NCBI GenBank assembly: GCA_013398015.1
Contig: VZRR01004533.1
Location: 496,260-560,259, forward strand
Source of the DNA: Oreocharis arfaki
Lineage: Eukaryota; Chordata; Aves; Passeriformes; Paramythiidae
Direction: 5' to 3'
DNA: 64,000 bases
The notes beneath the pieces are model-generated. The model made no database searches. It was not told where the DNA came from and was given only the letters and a program-made list of their open reading frames with translations. Within the stretch, counting starts at the first letter, position 1, and each line of letters starts with the position of its first letter. Shown here one piece after another: positions 51,901-57,600 of the stretch. Made by a program: the position numbers and the translations under genes.

Positions 51901-54699
51901 CTCAGCACAGAACCGGGGCTACCGGCACAGCCAGGGAGATGACTCGGGTCCAAGTGCGGGGCAGCAAAGGCCGGCACTGGGGTACGGCGGGCGCTCCAAG
52001 CCCGTTCACNNNNNNNNNNNNNNNNNNNNNNNNNNNNNNNNNNNNNNNNNNNNNNNNNNNNNNNNNNNNNNNNNNNNNNNNNNNNNNNNNNNNNNNNNNN
52101 NNNNNNNNNNNNNNNNNNNNNNNNNNNNNNNNNNNNNNNNNNNNNNNNNNNNNNNNNNNNNNNNNNNNNNNNNNNNNNNNNNNNNNNNNNNNNNNNNNNN
52201 NNNNNNNNNNNNNNNNNNNNNNNNNNNNNNNNNNNNNNNNNNNNNNNNNNNNNNNNNNNNNNNNNNNNNNNNNNNNNNNNNNNNNNNNNNNNNNNNNNNN
52301 NNNNNNNNNNNNNNNNNNNNNNNNNNNNNNNNNNNNNNNNNNNNNNNNNNNNNNNNNNNNNNNNNNNNNNNNNNNNNNNNNNNNNNNNNNNNNNNNNNNN
52401 NNNNNNNNNNNNNNNNNNNNNNNNNNNNNNNNNNNNNNNNNNNNNNNNNNNNNNNNNNNNNNNNNNNNNNNNNNNNNNNNNNNNNNNNNNNNNNNNNNNN
52501 NNNNNNNNNNNNNNNNNNNNNNNNNNNNNNNNNNNNNNNNNNNNNNNNNNNNNNNNNNNNNNNGGACAGGGACAGGGACAGGGACAGGGATAGGTGCGGA
52601 GGCGCAGGTCGCGCCGGGCCGCGCCCCTGGGGTTTGCACCAGCTCGGCGGTGACCCGCGGCTCTTGTAAGGGGAAGGGCTGCGCCAGGGACGGCAGGGGT
52701 GCCGGTAAAGCCCCTCCGTCCTCATGGCATGTCCGGGCGCTGGTGTCCGATAGAGACCGCGGGCAGCTGCGTCTGCCCGGCGCCAGCCGCTGCGACTTGC
52801 TCAGCGCACTGTGACAAACGAGGGACGCGCAAAATGCGGCCCCTGTCCCGGACGGACCGGCTGCCCGCCCCGGTGCACCGCGCTGCACAGACGCCTTGAA
52901 GGCTTATAGGGTTCAACACGGCCTTTTCCACTGAGCTACTTCTGGTTTGTTTCATGGCGTGGTCTTGTTTTATTATTATTATAATTTATTTGGTTTGTTT
53001 TGATTTGACCACTCCCGCACAAGCGGCCCGTGCCCTTCCAGGCAGGAAGGCACCGACCCCTGAGGCGGAGGCTCTGTGGGGGTTTCTGCATTCAGGTTAT
53101 GTCACTGACTTCATTTCTTCCATTCCTTACGTGATAGAAGCTTGGGCGTTGGAGTAAAAATAGAACAAAACCAAGCCAAAACAAAAAAGTGCACCTTTAC
53201 GTGCAGTGACTTGCTGTGTTTCACTAGAAACTGACATATTGTTTCCTAGGGCTGTGTACAGCAAAACTTCATGTGTCAATGAAGGAGGAATAACCTATCT
53301 TCTATTTAAATTTTACGCTTTGTGGCCAGGGATTAACCAATCCTTGGGTTTTGCATGCTCAGGAGACAGGATGCACCTGCTTTCTGCGCAAAGTTATCTG
53401 CACACAAGTGGGAAGCTCATGTAAAGAAATAGGCCAGATACATAAAACTTCAGGGTGATGTGTAGCAACTTTTTCCCGTAAGGAACTGACAGCATTTGAC
53501 AAGTGTGAATGCATCAAGGTCTACAATTGCGTTTGACACCCTTCCAGTTACTGTTATCAAGCTCATCATCTCTCCTACTCTGGTGCAACTACACCTGTAC
53601 ACGAGTTAATAAATGGCACCGAAGACCGTGCACATCTTGTCTATGCTTGTGCCTTTATTATATTCAGTGTTGATTCAGATGAATTTATTAATGACACCTA
53701 CTAAATCAACAAGGACTATTCTAAATGTAGACAAGTGCTTACAAAGTGCATGATGAAAAAAAAAAAAAAAAAGGAAAAATCCTACCACTTGTAGTATTTC
53801 CTTCAAGAAATCACTCAAATGCAGTAACGATCTTCCCACATTCATTTTTTTCCTCATCACCAAAATACTGAAGTTATAGATTGACGCATTTTTCAGGGTG
53901 AATTTAATTTTCTTTTTTTAGCCTGATCGTTACTGCAACCTGACGCCTACAGTGACAGGCAGGCTATTTTTAAAACTCTTCTACAAATACTGACAATATA
54001 CCTAGCCAAATTACATTGTAATCTTTTATGTATTACTTTTTTTAAGGATGAATATGCAAAGGAATTTTTTCAGTTGCACTTTTACCATTAGACAGTTTCC
54101 ATAAACTGCAAATGAAAAAAATTTTAAATGTTCAGGTATTTCAAAATATTAACAGTAAAACCTTAAGTAGTTGTGTCTTTGGTGATTAAAATAAAAGTTG
54201 CATTTATTAAAAATTTAAGGATAATAAGCAGTTAATTCTTTTAAAATGTAGCTGTAAATATCAAACTAAAAACACTGCTACGCAAAAGAGAAAATTTCCC
54301 TTTGTTTTCATTTTTGAGAGCACTTTCTTTTTTCATAAATCTGCCACCAACCTTCAGTAACAGATCGCTTTGTCCTGGTGAAAAGAAAGAGCGGAGTAGG
54401 TGACCTTGGTTTGTATTTCTTCGCTTAGGGCCAATCACATTGAAATTAAACTCAACTTTCCTGTAGGCTTCAGGGTCAGGAAAACAAAGTTTCTAATATA
54501 TTGTGCTGACTGAAAAACAGCTATAGAATGGAACACATCCATCATGAAGAGTATAATATTATCAAAAAGAAGCATACCTTAGGGTGGTTCCAAGAGGCAG
54601 CTCAAAGGACTGGATCTCAGCAAGGGCATTTTCATATATCTGATCTTTATTTTCTTGTAGACACAATTCTGATGGATTTGACTTGCTTTTCCTTGCCAT
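814..54699 (-). CDS. EXOC6: EXOC6 (exocyst subunit Sec15A), 19 coding exons, 3' end outside window
   Basis: Sec15 is one of eight exocyst subunits; the complex tethers secretory vesicles to the plasma membrane, and the Sec15 C-terminal domain binds GTP-loaded Rab11. The coding exons, read on the minus strand, are 54699-54578, 34549-34378, 33092-33045, 32930-32840, 31938-31893, 24700-24496, 23458-23303, 22632-22564, 21365-21282, 21192-21146, 20764-20644, 18753-18682, 18106-18009, 16922-16817, 15192-15083, 14037-13926, 13165-13031, 9805-9626 and 955-814. They total 2,116 nt in one open frame with GT-AG borders throughout. Allowing for the alternative first exon, the length matches the vertebrate protein (about 804 aa) up to 'LDVIQCE'; roughly 106 residues are missing to the left of the window. 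Exon 7 resembles EXOC6 and not EXOC6B. Exon positions were derived by hand and each was checked for phase and length. Confidence 0.97.
4809..4830. repeat. Perfect 10-bp inverted repeat
   Basis: The arms aaaattccat and atggaatttt are separated by two bases (ga). It lies in intron 18 of EXOC6. No function can be assigned; a chance palindrome in AT-rich DNA is likely. Confidence 0.7.
5245..5264. repeat. Short hairpin with EcoRI-like arms
   Basis: The arms ctgaattc and gaattcag flank the loop ttgt: an 8-bp stem and a 4-nt loop. It is intronic and probably incidental. Confidence 0.7.
5490..5940 (-). mobile_element. CR1-type LINE, 3' fragment
   Basis: Read on the minus strand, the region translates to LKRRLRRDLVTAYNILKN and, further on, WKLGRWSFNIR. 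This resembles the C-terminus of CR1 reverse-transcriptase ORF2 (family pattern RRLRGDL-A-YN-LK... KL-GRF-L-IRK). At the low-coordinate end, 'gtcatctagtccaacc' is the reverse complement of the GGTTGGACTAGATGA motif near CR1 3' ends. Segments such as 'tctctcctcagccttctc' match the same family antisense. It is truncated at its 5' end, has many substitutions, and lies in the same orientation as EXOC6. CR1 is the dominant LINE of birds and other sauropsids. Confidence 0.8.
6537..6566 (-). CDS. EXOC6: Candidate EXOC6 microexon (30 nt)
   Basis: Between exons 18 and 19 the minus strand reads ggtttccttctcag, then 30 nt, then gtaagt. The 30 nt hold ten codons, N-N-N-N-D-H-A-A-M-S, with no stop. Exon 18 ends and exon 19 begins in phase 0, so inclusion would insert ten polar residues between FTHLP and GKVAQ without shifting the frame. 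The pyrimidine tract, AG and perfect donor are visible. The insertion point lies within the Sec15 C-terminal domain, probably in a loop between helices. The reference human protein as I know it lacks these residues, so this would be an alternative, perhaps tissue-specific, exon. A chance AG...GTAAGT pair in an 8.7-kb intron is possible, hence the moderate confidence. Confidence 0.5.
6567..9625 (-). other. EXOC6: EXOC6 intron 18, proximal part
   Basis: This 3.06-kb stretch lies between exon 18 and the candidate microexon. It is AT-rich with scattered short A-runs. Short ORFs occur on both strands (for example around 8,260-8,810), but none resembles a known protein or has fitting splice sites. 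Confidence 0.8.
9626..9805 (-). CDS. EXOC6: EXOC6 exon 18
   Basis: This 180-nt exon (phase 0 at both ends) encodes residues 599-658, starting DARHAAEGEIYTKLNQKIDE and ending LMDLINFLRSTFQVFTHLP. It contains the conserved ADYDWTMSE segment. Acceptor 'ttttcag' and consensus donor gtaagt. In the known protein it is joined directly to GKVAQ (exon 19). Confidence 0.98.
9806..13030 (-). other. EXOC6: EXOC6 intron 17
   Basis: This 3.2-kb intron holds an AT-rich inverted repeat near 10,010-10,062. No exon-like or recognised repeat sequence was otherwise found. Confidence 0.85.
10010..10062. repeat. AT-rich inverted repeat (TATGATAT/ATATCATA)
   Basis: This run of alternating tatgatat and atatcata blocks is self-complementary and could form a hairpin or cruciform. 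Its core, atgatat-ata-atatcat, is a perfect 7-bp inverted repeat with a 3-nt centre, extended imperfectly on both sides. Confidence 0.7.
13031..13165 (-). CDS. EXOC6: EXOC6 exon 17
   Basis: This 135-nt exon (phase 0 at both ends) encodes residues 554-598: LVQIIINTTHLEQACKYLED, then FISNITNISQLTVHTARLYG and LSTFK. It is part of the C-terminal helical domain. The donor, AAG|gtattg, is the weakest-looking in the gene. Skipping would remove 45 residues in frame. Confidence 0.97.
13166..13925 (-). other. EXOC6: EXOC6 intron 16
   Basis: This 760-bp intron is AT-rich. I see nothing else in it. Confidence 0.9.
13926..14037 (-). CDS. EXOC6: EXOC6 exon 16
   Basis: This 112-nt exon encodes residues 516-553: SSTEIDDMLRKSTNLLLTRT and then LSSCLQNLIKKPHIGLTE. 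It belongs to the Sec15 C-terminal helical domain, the part that binds Rab11 in the family. It ends in phase 0 at a gtaagt-type donor. Confidence 0.97.
14038..15082 (-). other. EXOC6: EXOC6 intron 15
   Basis: This 1.05-kb intron contains a short CA-rich stretch near 14,875-14,915. No coding signal was seen. Confidence 0.9.
15083..15192 (-). CDS. EXOC6: EXOC6 exon 15
   Basis: This 110-nt exon encodes QSFPKKLPMSQSVPQIYMQV and KEFIYASLKFSESLHR plus two bases of a Ser codon, residues 480-515. It is part of the all-helical Sec15 C-terminal domain. Donor gtaagc. Confidence 0.97.
15193..16816 (-). other. EXOC6: EXOC6 intron 14
   Basis: This 1.6-kb intron has two protein-like open stretches on the gene's own strand (15,491-15,709 and 15,970-16,170). 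Neither was identified. The second contains QQGFPGK, faintly like the QQSFPKK at the exon 15 border; see the findings. Confidence 0.85.
16817..16922 (-). CDS. EXOC6: EXOC6 exon 14
   Basis: This 106-nt exon encodes the end of an Arg codon and DIFEADNYSPIPVANEEEYR, then IVISKFPFQDPELDK, ending in phase 0 at residue 479. The motif DNYSPIPV-NEEEY is typical of Sec15. The donor is gtaagg. Confidence 0.97.
16923..18008 (-). other. EXOC6: EXOC6 intron 13
   Basis: This 1.09-kb intron shows no recognised repeat or exon-like sequence. Confidence 0.9.
18009..18106 (-). CDS. EXOC6: EXOC6 exon 13
   Basis: This 98-nt exon encodes GYGFPVNRLFDLLFEIRDQY and NETLLKKWSGLF plus two bases of an Arg codon, residues 412-443. 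It lies close to the start of the Sec15 C-terminal domain. The donor is gtaagt. Confidence 0.97.
18107..18681 (-). other. EXOC6: EXOC6 intron 12
   Basis: This 575-bp AT-rich intron shows nothing further. Confidence 0.9.
18682..18753 (-). CDS. EXOC6: EXOC6 exon 12
   Basis: This 72-nt exon (phase 0 at both ends) encodes SYCSDPDLVLELKNLIVVFA and DTLQ, residues 388-411. It has a good pyrimidine tract at the acceptor, but the donor CAG|gtacac is clearly off consensus. Skipping would keep the frame. Confidence 0.96.
18754..20643 (-). other. EXOC6: EXOC6 intron 11
   Basis: This 1.89-kb intron carries short ORFs on the minus strand (19,041-19,229 and 19,454-19,642) that match nothing I recognise and are of chance length. 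Confidence 0.9.
20644..20764 (-). CDS. EXOC6: EXOC6 exon 11
   Basis: This 121-nt exon encodes residues 347-387: G-FFVVEDHILHVTQGLVTR, then TYTDELWNMALSKIIAVLR-THS. It lies in the conserved middle of Sec15 and leads into the C-terminal domain. Acceptor 'attttgttttag', donor gtaagt. Confidence 0.97.
20765..21145 (-). other. EXOC6: EXOC6 intron 10
   Basis: This 381-bp intron is slightly richer in GC than its neighbours, around 20,930-21,040. Overlapping minus-strand ORFs run through it but read into intronic sequence and look like chance. Confidence 0.85.
21146..21192 (-). CDS. EXOC6: EXOC6 exon 10
   Basis: This 47-nt exon encodes HETVEGYRRYFSQIV plus two bases of a Gly codon. Acceptor 'ctgaaag' and donor gtaagt. 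It is separated from exon 9 by an 89-bp intron, the shortest in the window. Confidence 0.96.
21282..21365 (-). CDS. EXOC6: EXOC6 exon 9
   Basis: This 84-nt exon (phase 0 at both ends) encodes GDGEIFENYYRKQRRKQARL and VLQPQSSM, residues 304-331. The human protein has GDEETFENYYRKQRKKQARL here. The acceptor has a T-run (tttttttag). The donor, ATG|gtaata, is weak, and the next exon is only 89 bp away. Confidence 0.96.
21366..22563 (-). other. EXOC6: EXOC6 intron 8
   Basis: This 1.2-kb intron contains a three-copy 18-bp tandem repeat near 22,280-22,333. Nothing else was recognised. Confidence 0.9.
22280..22333. repeat. 18-bp tandem repeat, 3 copies
   Basis: The unit ttagttcataatgaatat (18 bp) is repeated about three times with one or two substitutions per copy. 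Because 18 is a multiple of 3, the plus strand reads as VHNE(C/Y)L repeats, which is a by-product and not evidence of coding. Confidence 0.85.
22564..22632 (-). CDS. EXOC6: EXOC6 exon 8
   Basis: This 69-nt exon (phase 0 at both ends) encodes VLTAQDLVDFSPVYRCLHIY and then SVL, residues 281-303. It restores the conserved core after the acidic linker. The donor is gtatgt. Confidence 0.96.
22633..23302 (-). other. EXOC6: EXOC6 intron 7
   Basis: This 670-bp intron shows no recognised element. Confidence 0.9.
23303..23458 (-). CDS. EXOC6: EXOC6 exon 7, variable acidic linker
   Basis: This 156-nt exon (phase 0 at both ends) encodes residues 229-280: AQQQKTFSAALQKQNNVNYG, then a basic stretch and an acidic end (EDEDDHEEE). 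In the family this is the poorly conserved linker between the N-terminal helices and the rest of Sec15. The sequence follows EXOC6 (TFS-x-LQKQN) and not the quite different linker of EXOC6B, so it decides the paralogue. The donor, gtaact, is somewhat off consensus. A whole-exon skip would keep the frame. Confidence 0.95.
23459..24495 (-). other. EXOC6: EXOC6 intron 6
   Basis: This 1.04-kb intron shows no recognised element; the short ORFs in it match nothing. Confidence 0.9.
24496..24700 (-). CDS. EXOC6: EXOC6 exon 6
   Basis: This 205-nt exon is the longest in the window and ends in phase 0 at gtaagc. It encodes residues 160-228, including YYSALKTMEQLENLYLPRV, FCQIMIENLPKLREEIKE and MSDLKDFLESIRKHSDRIG. 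This is a hallmark Sec15 block that is almost unchanged between vertebrate EXOC6 and EXOC6B, and it was the first diagnostic match for the gene. Confidence 0.98.
24701..31892 (-). other. EXOC6: EXOC6 intron 5
   Basis: This 7.2-kb intron is mostly AT-rich, with a GC-richer patch at about 30,700-31,240 that is open in two plus-strand frames. A 151-codon minus-strand ORF (24,811-25,266) includes a YVDD tetrapeptide, but no other reverse-transcriptase signature could be found. No exon of EXOC6 is missing between exons 5 and 6, since the frame joins exactly. Confidence 0.85.
31893..31938 (-). CDS. EXOC6: EXOC6 exon 5
   Basis: This 46-nt exon encodes VLEMYSKLKEQMSVK plus two bases of an Arg codon. 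The acceptor is preceded by 'gtttttatgcag' and the donor is gtgagt. It is the last exon before a 7.2-kb intron. Confidence 0.95.
31939..32839 (-). other. EXOC6: EXOC6 intron 4
   Basis: This 901-bp intron shows nothing else that I can support. Confidence 0.9.
32840..32930 (-). CDS. EXOC6: EXOC6 exon 4
   Basis: This 91-nt exon starts in phase 0 and ends after one base of a codon. It encodes residues 115-144, including EEIIRCRVQQRNITTVVEKL and then QLCLP. This is the conserved N-terminal helical region that follows the predicted coiled coil. The donor is gtgagt. Confidence 0.96.
33045..33092 (-). CDS. EXOC6: EXOC6 exon 3
   Basis: This 48-nt exon (phase 0 at both ends) encodes VQVTDTNRRLQDAGKE, residues 99-114, in the N-terminal coiled-coil region. 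The donor is gtgaga. It lies only 114 bp from exon 4. Confidence 0.96.
33093..34377 (-). other. EXOC6: EXOC6 intron 2
   Basis: This 1.29-kb intron shows nothing else that I can support. Confidence 0.9.
34378..34549 (-). CDS. EXOC6: EXOC6 exon 2
   Basis: This 172-nt exon encodes residues 41-98: SVYDDQPNAHQKFMEKLD at the start, then CNFHHQGFVDAITELLKV near the end. It begins the N-terminal helical and coiled-coil part shared by all EXOC6 isoforms. The acceptor follows 'gtgtttaatag' and the donor is gtaagg. Both first-exon types would splice to this acceptor, because the first base completes the Arg codon. Confidence 0.97.
34960..35160. other. Local GC-rich patch with several CpGs
   Basis: About 200 bp stands out from AT-rich intron 1, with repeated ccgg-type sites (gccgga, accgga, agccgg) and several CpGs, about 400 bp upstream of exon 2. 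It could be an old insertion or an intragenic regulatory element; I cannot tell which. Confidence 0.5.
37017..37111. repeat. A/C-rich low-complexity run, (CAAA)n-like
   Basis: The plus strand is almost pure A and C, with a C10-type run followed by aaac/caaa units. It is a simple-sequence stretch in intron 1, possibly the tail of an old retroposed element. Confidence 0.85.
46332..46860 (+). mobile_element. Solo LTR of an avian endogenous retrovirus
   Basis: The element starts TGCTGGTTTGGGCTGG and ends GGTTAAACCACAACA, giving the TG...CA termini of an LTR. It is 529 bp long and flanked by near-identical 5-bp duplications (atata and atgta). The body matches an LTR type common in bird genomes: 'gaggaggctgggggagacac', a TATA-like acataaag at 46,546-46,553, and an ATTAAA polyadenylation signal at 46,729-46,734 followed by 'ctgtctttatctcaacccac'. 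No internal retroviral genes flank it, so it is a solo LTR left by recombination. It lies antisense to EXOC6. The family assignment is from memory and was not searched. Confidence 0.85.
52010..52563. other. Assembly gap (554 N)
   Basis: There are 554 unresolved bases inside the CpG-rich block. Long reading frames that appear to cross it are artefacts of the N run. The right edge begins within a (GGGACA)n array, which suggests that GC-rich tandem sequence caused the break. Confidence 1.
52564..52594 (+). repeat. (GGGACA)n array with G-quadruplex motif
   Basis: Four GGG tracts at 52,569, 52,575, 52,581 and 52,587 are separated by ACA loops, the classic G3N3 spacing of an intramolecular G-quadruplex on the plus strand. 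A fifth, shorter tract lies on either side. The array runs into the gap, so its true length is unknown. Confidence 0.85.
53756..53772. repeat. A17 homopolymer
   Basis: A run of 17 A lies in intron 1 of the alternative transcript. It may be the tail of a degraded retroposon, but no body was recognised. Confidence 0.8.
54578..54699 (-). CDS. EXOC6: EXOC6 exon 1, alternative N-terminus
   Basis: This 122-nt exon starts at the ATG at 54,699 and ends in phase 2 at a gtatgc donor. It encodes 40 residues that begin MARKSKSNPSELCLQENK and end with IQSFELPLGTTL; the split Arg codon is completed by exon 2. The segment DQ-YEN-LAEIQSFELP matches the alternative short N-terminus known for vertebrate EXOC6, and differs from the more common MAENSES-type start. 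The first in-frame upstream stop is a TAA about 50 nt before the ATG, with no earlier in-frame ATG, which supports this start. The surrounding DNA is AT-rich and has no CpG island, so this is probably a second, tissue-restricted promoter. The first 18 residues look longer than the human alternative start as I recall it. Confidence 0.85.
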
Positions 54700-57600
54700 A
54701 GAGTAGCATAAAACTAATCTAACTTCAGGAGAAGACTTTTATTCTGATTATTATAGTTGACTAAGTGACTCTGTAGTCGGCAAAAGCAGGCATAAAAAAA
54801 AAGATCCTGTGCTAACCTCGTGACTGCTGAGGACTTTGTGTCCAAGAATGGTGCACAGCTGCTGTTTTCCTGTCTGCTGGTAACATTTGCCTCGTATGCA
54901 GTACCCAGGCCTGCACAGTCTTTTTGTGTGTGTGTATGTGTGTCCAATATATTTATCTTAACAACAAATTTACTGCCAAAATAATATTTTTACATCCTTG
55001 AAATAGCTCATCATTAATAACTATTAAACCTGAAATTTAGTAATTTTGAAAACATGACTAAAGGAATTTCAGACACTAGACATCAATGCTTAATTTCTCT
55101 GTTAAGTTTTATGAGATTAAAACTATTCTTTTAAAAAGTTCTTTTTTCCTTTTGCTATATAAAGAGCTTGCACACAAGGACTTAGCTGTATTTATGAAAG
55201 GTTTATGGATCTTGTAAAGCAGATTAGAAAAACAGACACATTTATGTTCTCATTGTTTTCAGCATTAGTAGTTGCTACTTAGAATAAATTGCAAAAAGTT
55301 CTGTGATACTGTGGGTTTTATGTGTGTGAGCAATAAAAAAGCTGTTACTAATTTATTACCTGCATGGAAAAAAATGGATAAACGAATGTTGAGAGCAGTG
55401 CTGCTGTCACATCTTTGTCATTGATCATGGCAAAGAAAACACTTTACACAACTGCCATGAATTACTTTAATTTCAGGCAGTTATTTCAAACATGAGTATG
55501 GAGTTTAGATCTTTCAGTTTAAACAACTTTTTAGAAGCCTAATTCAATATTATTTGGATATTCAAACTTAATATACTTTGGCCTTTTAAATATTTCAAGA
55601 TTTTTAATCAAAATTTGGCTCCTAATCTCAGTAGTGCTCCTGCCAAAATTGATGAGTCCAGATACTCACAGTGCAGTCGACAATTAAATGCAGGGAAACA
55701 GAGATTACTGATTTTTGAGCAGGGTGATATATAGTTTATTCACTTCTCTGTGCCCAGTGGAACGCTGAGGAGATGAGTTCACGTCAGTAGCAGTGGGAAA
55801 GAACACTAAAGGCTGCAGTGAGTTAAGGCTATGTACAAATTTGCAATGTGTTGCCTTGAACAAGCTGCTTTAATCACCAGTTTATTTTTGAACCAAAATT
55901 AAGCAATTGCTCTGTTAGCATTACTATGCAAAACATTTCCTGCTTTCATGTTCTTCATGGAGTTGTGAGTAATTTTTACACTTTTCACCAGAAATGGGAG
56001 CCTGTGATTGACCCATCCTGCCACTGGATGTCACACAAACGCAGATGAATGGATGGATATTGTAACTACTCATTCTAATCTTAAGAGTCACTGGATTCAG
56101 TCTAAATTTAACAATTATGAGATGACATTGTGAAAGTAAACTGCAAATATTATAATAAGCTTAAGCTTATTCATGTGATAGAAGAAAATGCATCTACTGC
56201 CATTGTGGCAGAGCAGAGGCTGGGCAGGTAAAGCAGAGACGCCTCACACATCTACACCCAGCCATCACACCCTGTGGCTGGCAATAAAAATAGAATGCAG
56301 TGATGGAAGCATGAAGATTTATACAAAATGCTTTTATGAATATAAATATATGATTTTAAATTAGTTCAATTCTTACAGAGGCTTTGGGTAAACTTTCTTC
56401 TTCCTCCTTTCCCAAAAAATTTTAACAGTAGCCTGCTTTAGGAAATCAACCGACCAAAATAAACAGGACTGAATCTGTTGTGCAAATGTTCTTGTTGGTA
56501 TCACAGCTGCCTGGAAATAAATACGTTTAATAACAAATCAAAACAATGTGAAAAGAAGCAAACAAATACAAAGGTGAATGACCAAGAAATAGGCAGATGT
56601 TACAGTCTCTTTGGTTGTGGCAGTGGATGTGGAAGCACCTTGGTTCCCTATACAGGATCAGACCAAATTGCACCAGGCCGGGCTGCTCAGCTCTCCAGAG
56701 TGTTTTACACCGCCACTGAACCAGTCTAAGATCCTGACATCCAGAGAAGGATCCGAGGTACAGTGATGGGTCTGTATCTGATCCTTGAGCAGCACATTAA
56801 CACCTGCCAAAAGCCCGTTCTGCACAGATGACCCTGCTCCTACCCTGCGCTGTCTGTCCAACCTGTGCTTCCCTTCCCCACTTCTGTCTTCTGCTCCTCC
56901 CCACCGTAATTCCAGTGCTGATTAGATGTACCCAATGTCTACATCTTTCAGTCATACAGGAGCTTTTCCTTTTTCCATCTGGGCTCAGGGCCACTCTCAA
57001 AAGGTTTTAGGGAACTGCCTTGTTCAAGGAAATAAAGTTTCTTTGTAAAAGGACAAAGGGACAAATTCAGTATAGGCACATGACATCAGCTTCTGGCAGA
57101 ACAGTGTATCTTTGCTTCACAACTATACATAACATACTTGGAGGCTGCAACTTAATAGATTGTCAGCAAAGACAATGCTAAGTTTTTTGTTGGGTATTTT
57201 TTTGTTTCTTTAATTTATGGTACTCTCCATGCAGAAAAGGAGAGTAAAAGTTATCATTTCCGAGGTATCATGCTTGTACTAGTTCAGATTTAACCAGGTC
57301 AAGAAGCTTGAGAAGGTATTAATCTTCTGGAAGTCTCTGGCAGAAAATGAGAAGATATTTTCTGTGCTGGTTAAACTCACGTTATTTCTATGAAGGAAGT
57401 AGTTCATTATTTGGACAGGCAGAAGCCTCAGGCTCTGTAAGTTATAAAGACAGCTGCTGCCATCTTCTCAGTCATCCTGAGCTTTTCCTTTAAAAAATGA
57501 TCCAAAGCATCTATTTCTTGCTGAAGGTGTGAAAACGGTTCACAGCTCAGAAGAGGGTAAGAGGGGAAATTGAGGCAAATTATCAACAAGATTGTGAAAC

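Larger units (their letters stand above)
51880..52900. promoter_or_regulatory. CpG-rich block, probable main EXOC6 promoter
   Basis: On both sides of the assembly gap the sequence is strongly GC- and CpG-rich (cgcgccgggccgcgcccc, ggacggaccggctgcccgcc), in sharp contrast to the AT-rich flanks. It lies 2 kb downstream of the alternative first exon, in the transcription direction of EXOC6. That is where the common MAENSES-type first exon and its CpG-island promoter would be expected. That exon was not found in the visible bases, so it is probably inside the gap. Just left of the gap the minus strand reads gtgaac, which could be a donor, but this is weak evidence. Confidence 0.65.
34550..54577 (-). 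other. EXOC6: EXOC6 intron 1 of the alternative transcript (20 kb)
   Basis: The intron joins the exon at 54,578 to exon 2. It contains a small GC-rich patch at about 34,960-35,160, an A/C-rich low-complexity run at 37,017-37,111, a solo LTR at 46,332-46,860, a somewhat GC-richer stretch at 50,600-51,850, and the CpG-rich block with an assembly gap at 51,880-52,900. The stretches 38,000-46,300 and 46,900-50,600 are AT-rich and show nothing recognised. A transcript starting at the CpG block would have a first intron of about 17.5 kb. Confidence 0.85.

Noticed and set aside
51857..52888. Long ORFs of 239-328 codons on both strands around 52 kb.
   Set aside because: They run through 554 N bases and are artefacts of the gap being read as open. 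The flanking residues match no known protein.
54241..54438. A 65-codon minus-strand ORF just downstream of the alternative first exon.
   Set aside because: It matches no EXOC6 sequence, and splicing from 54,578 to 34,549 gives an exact frame without it.
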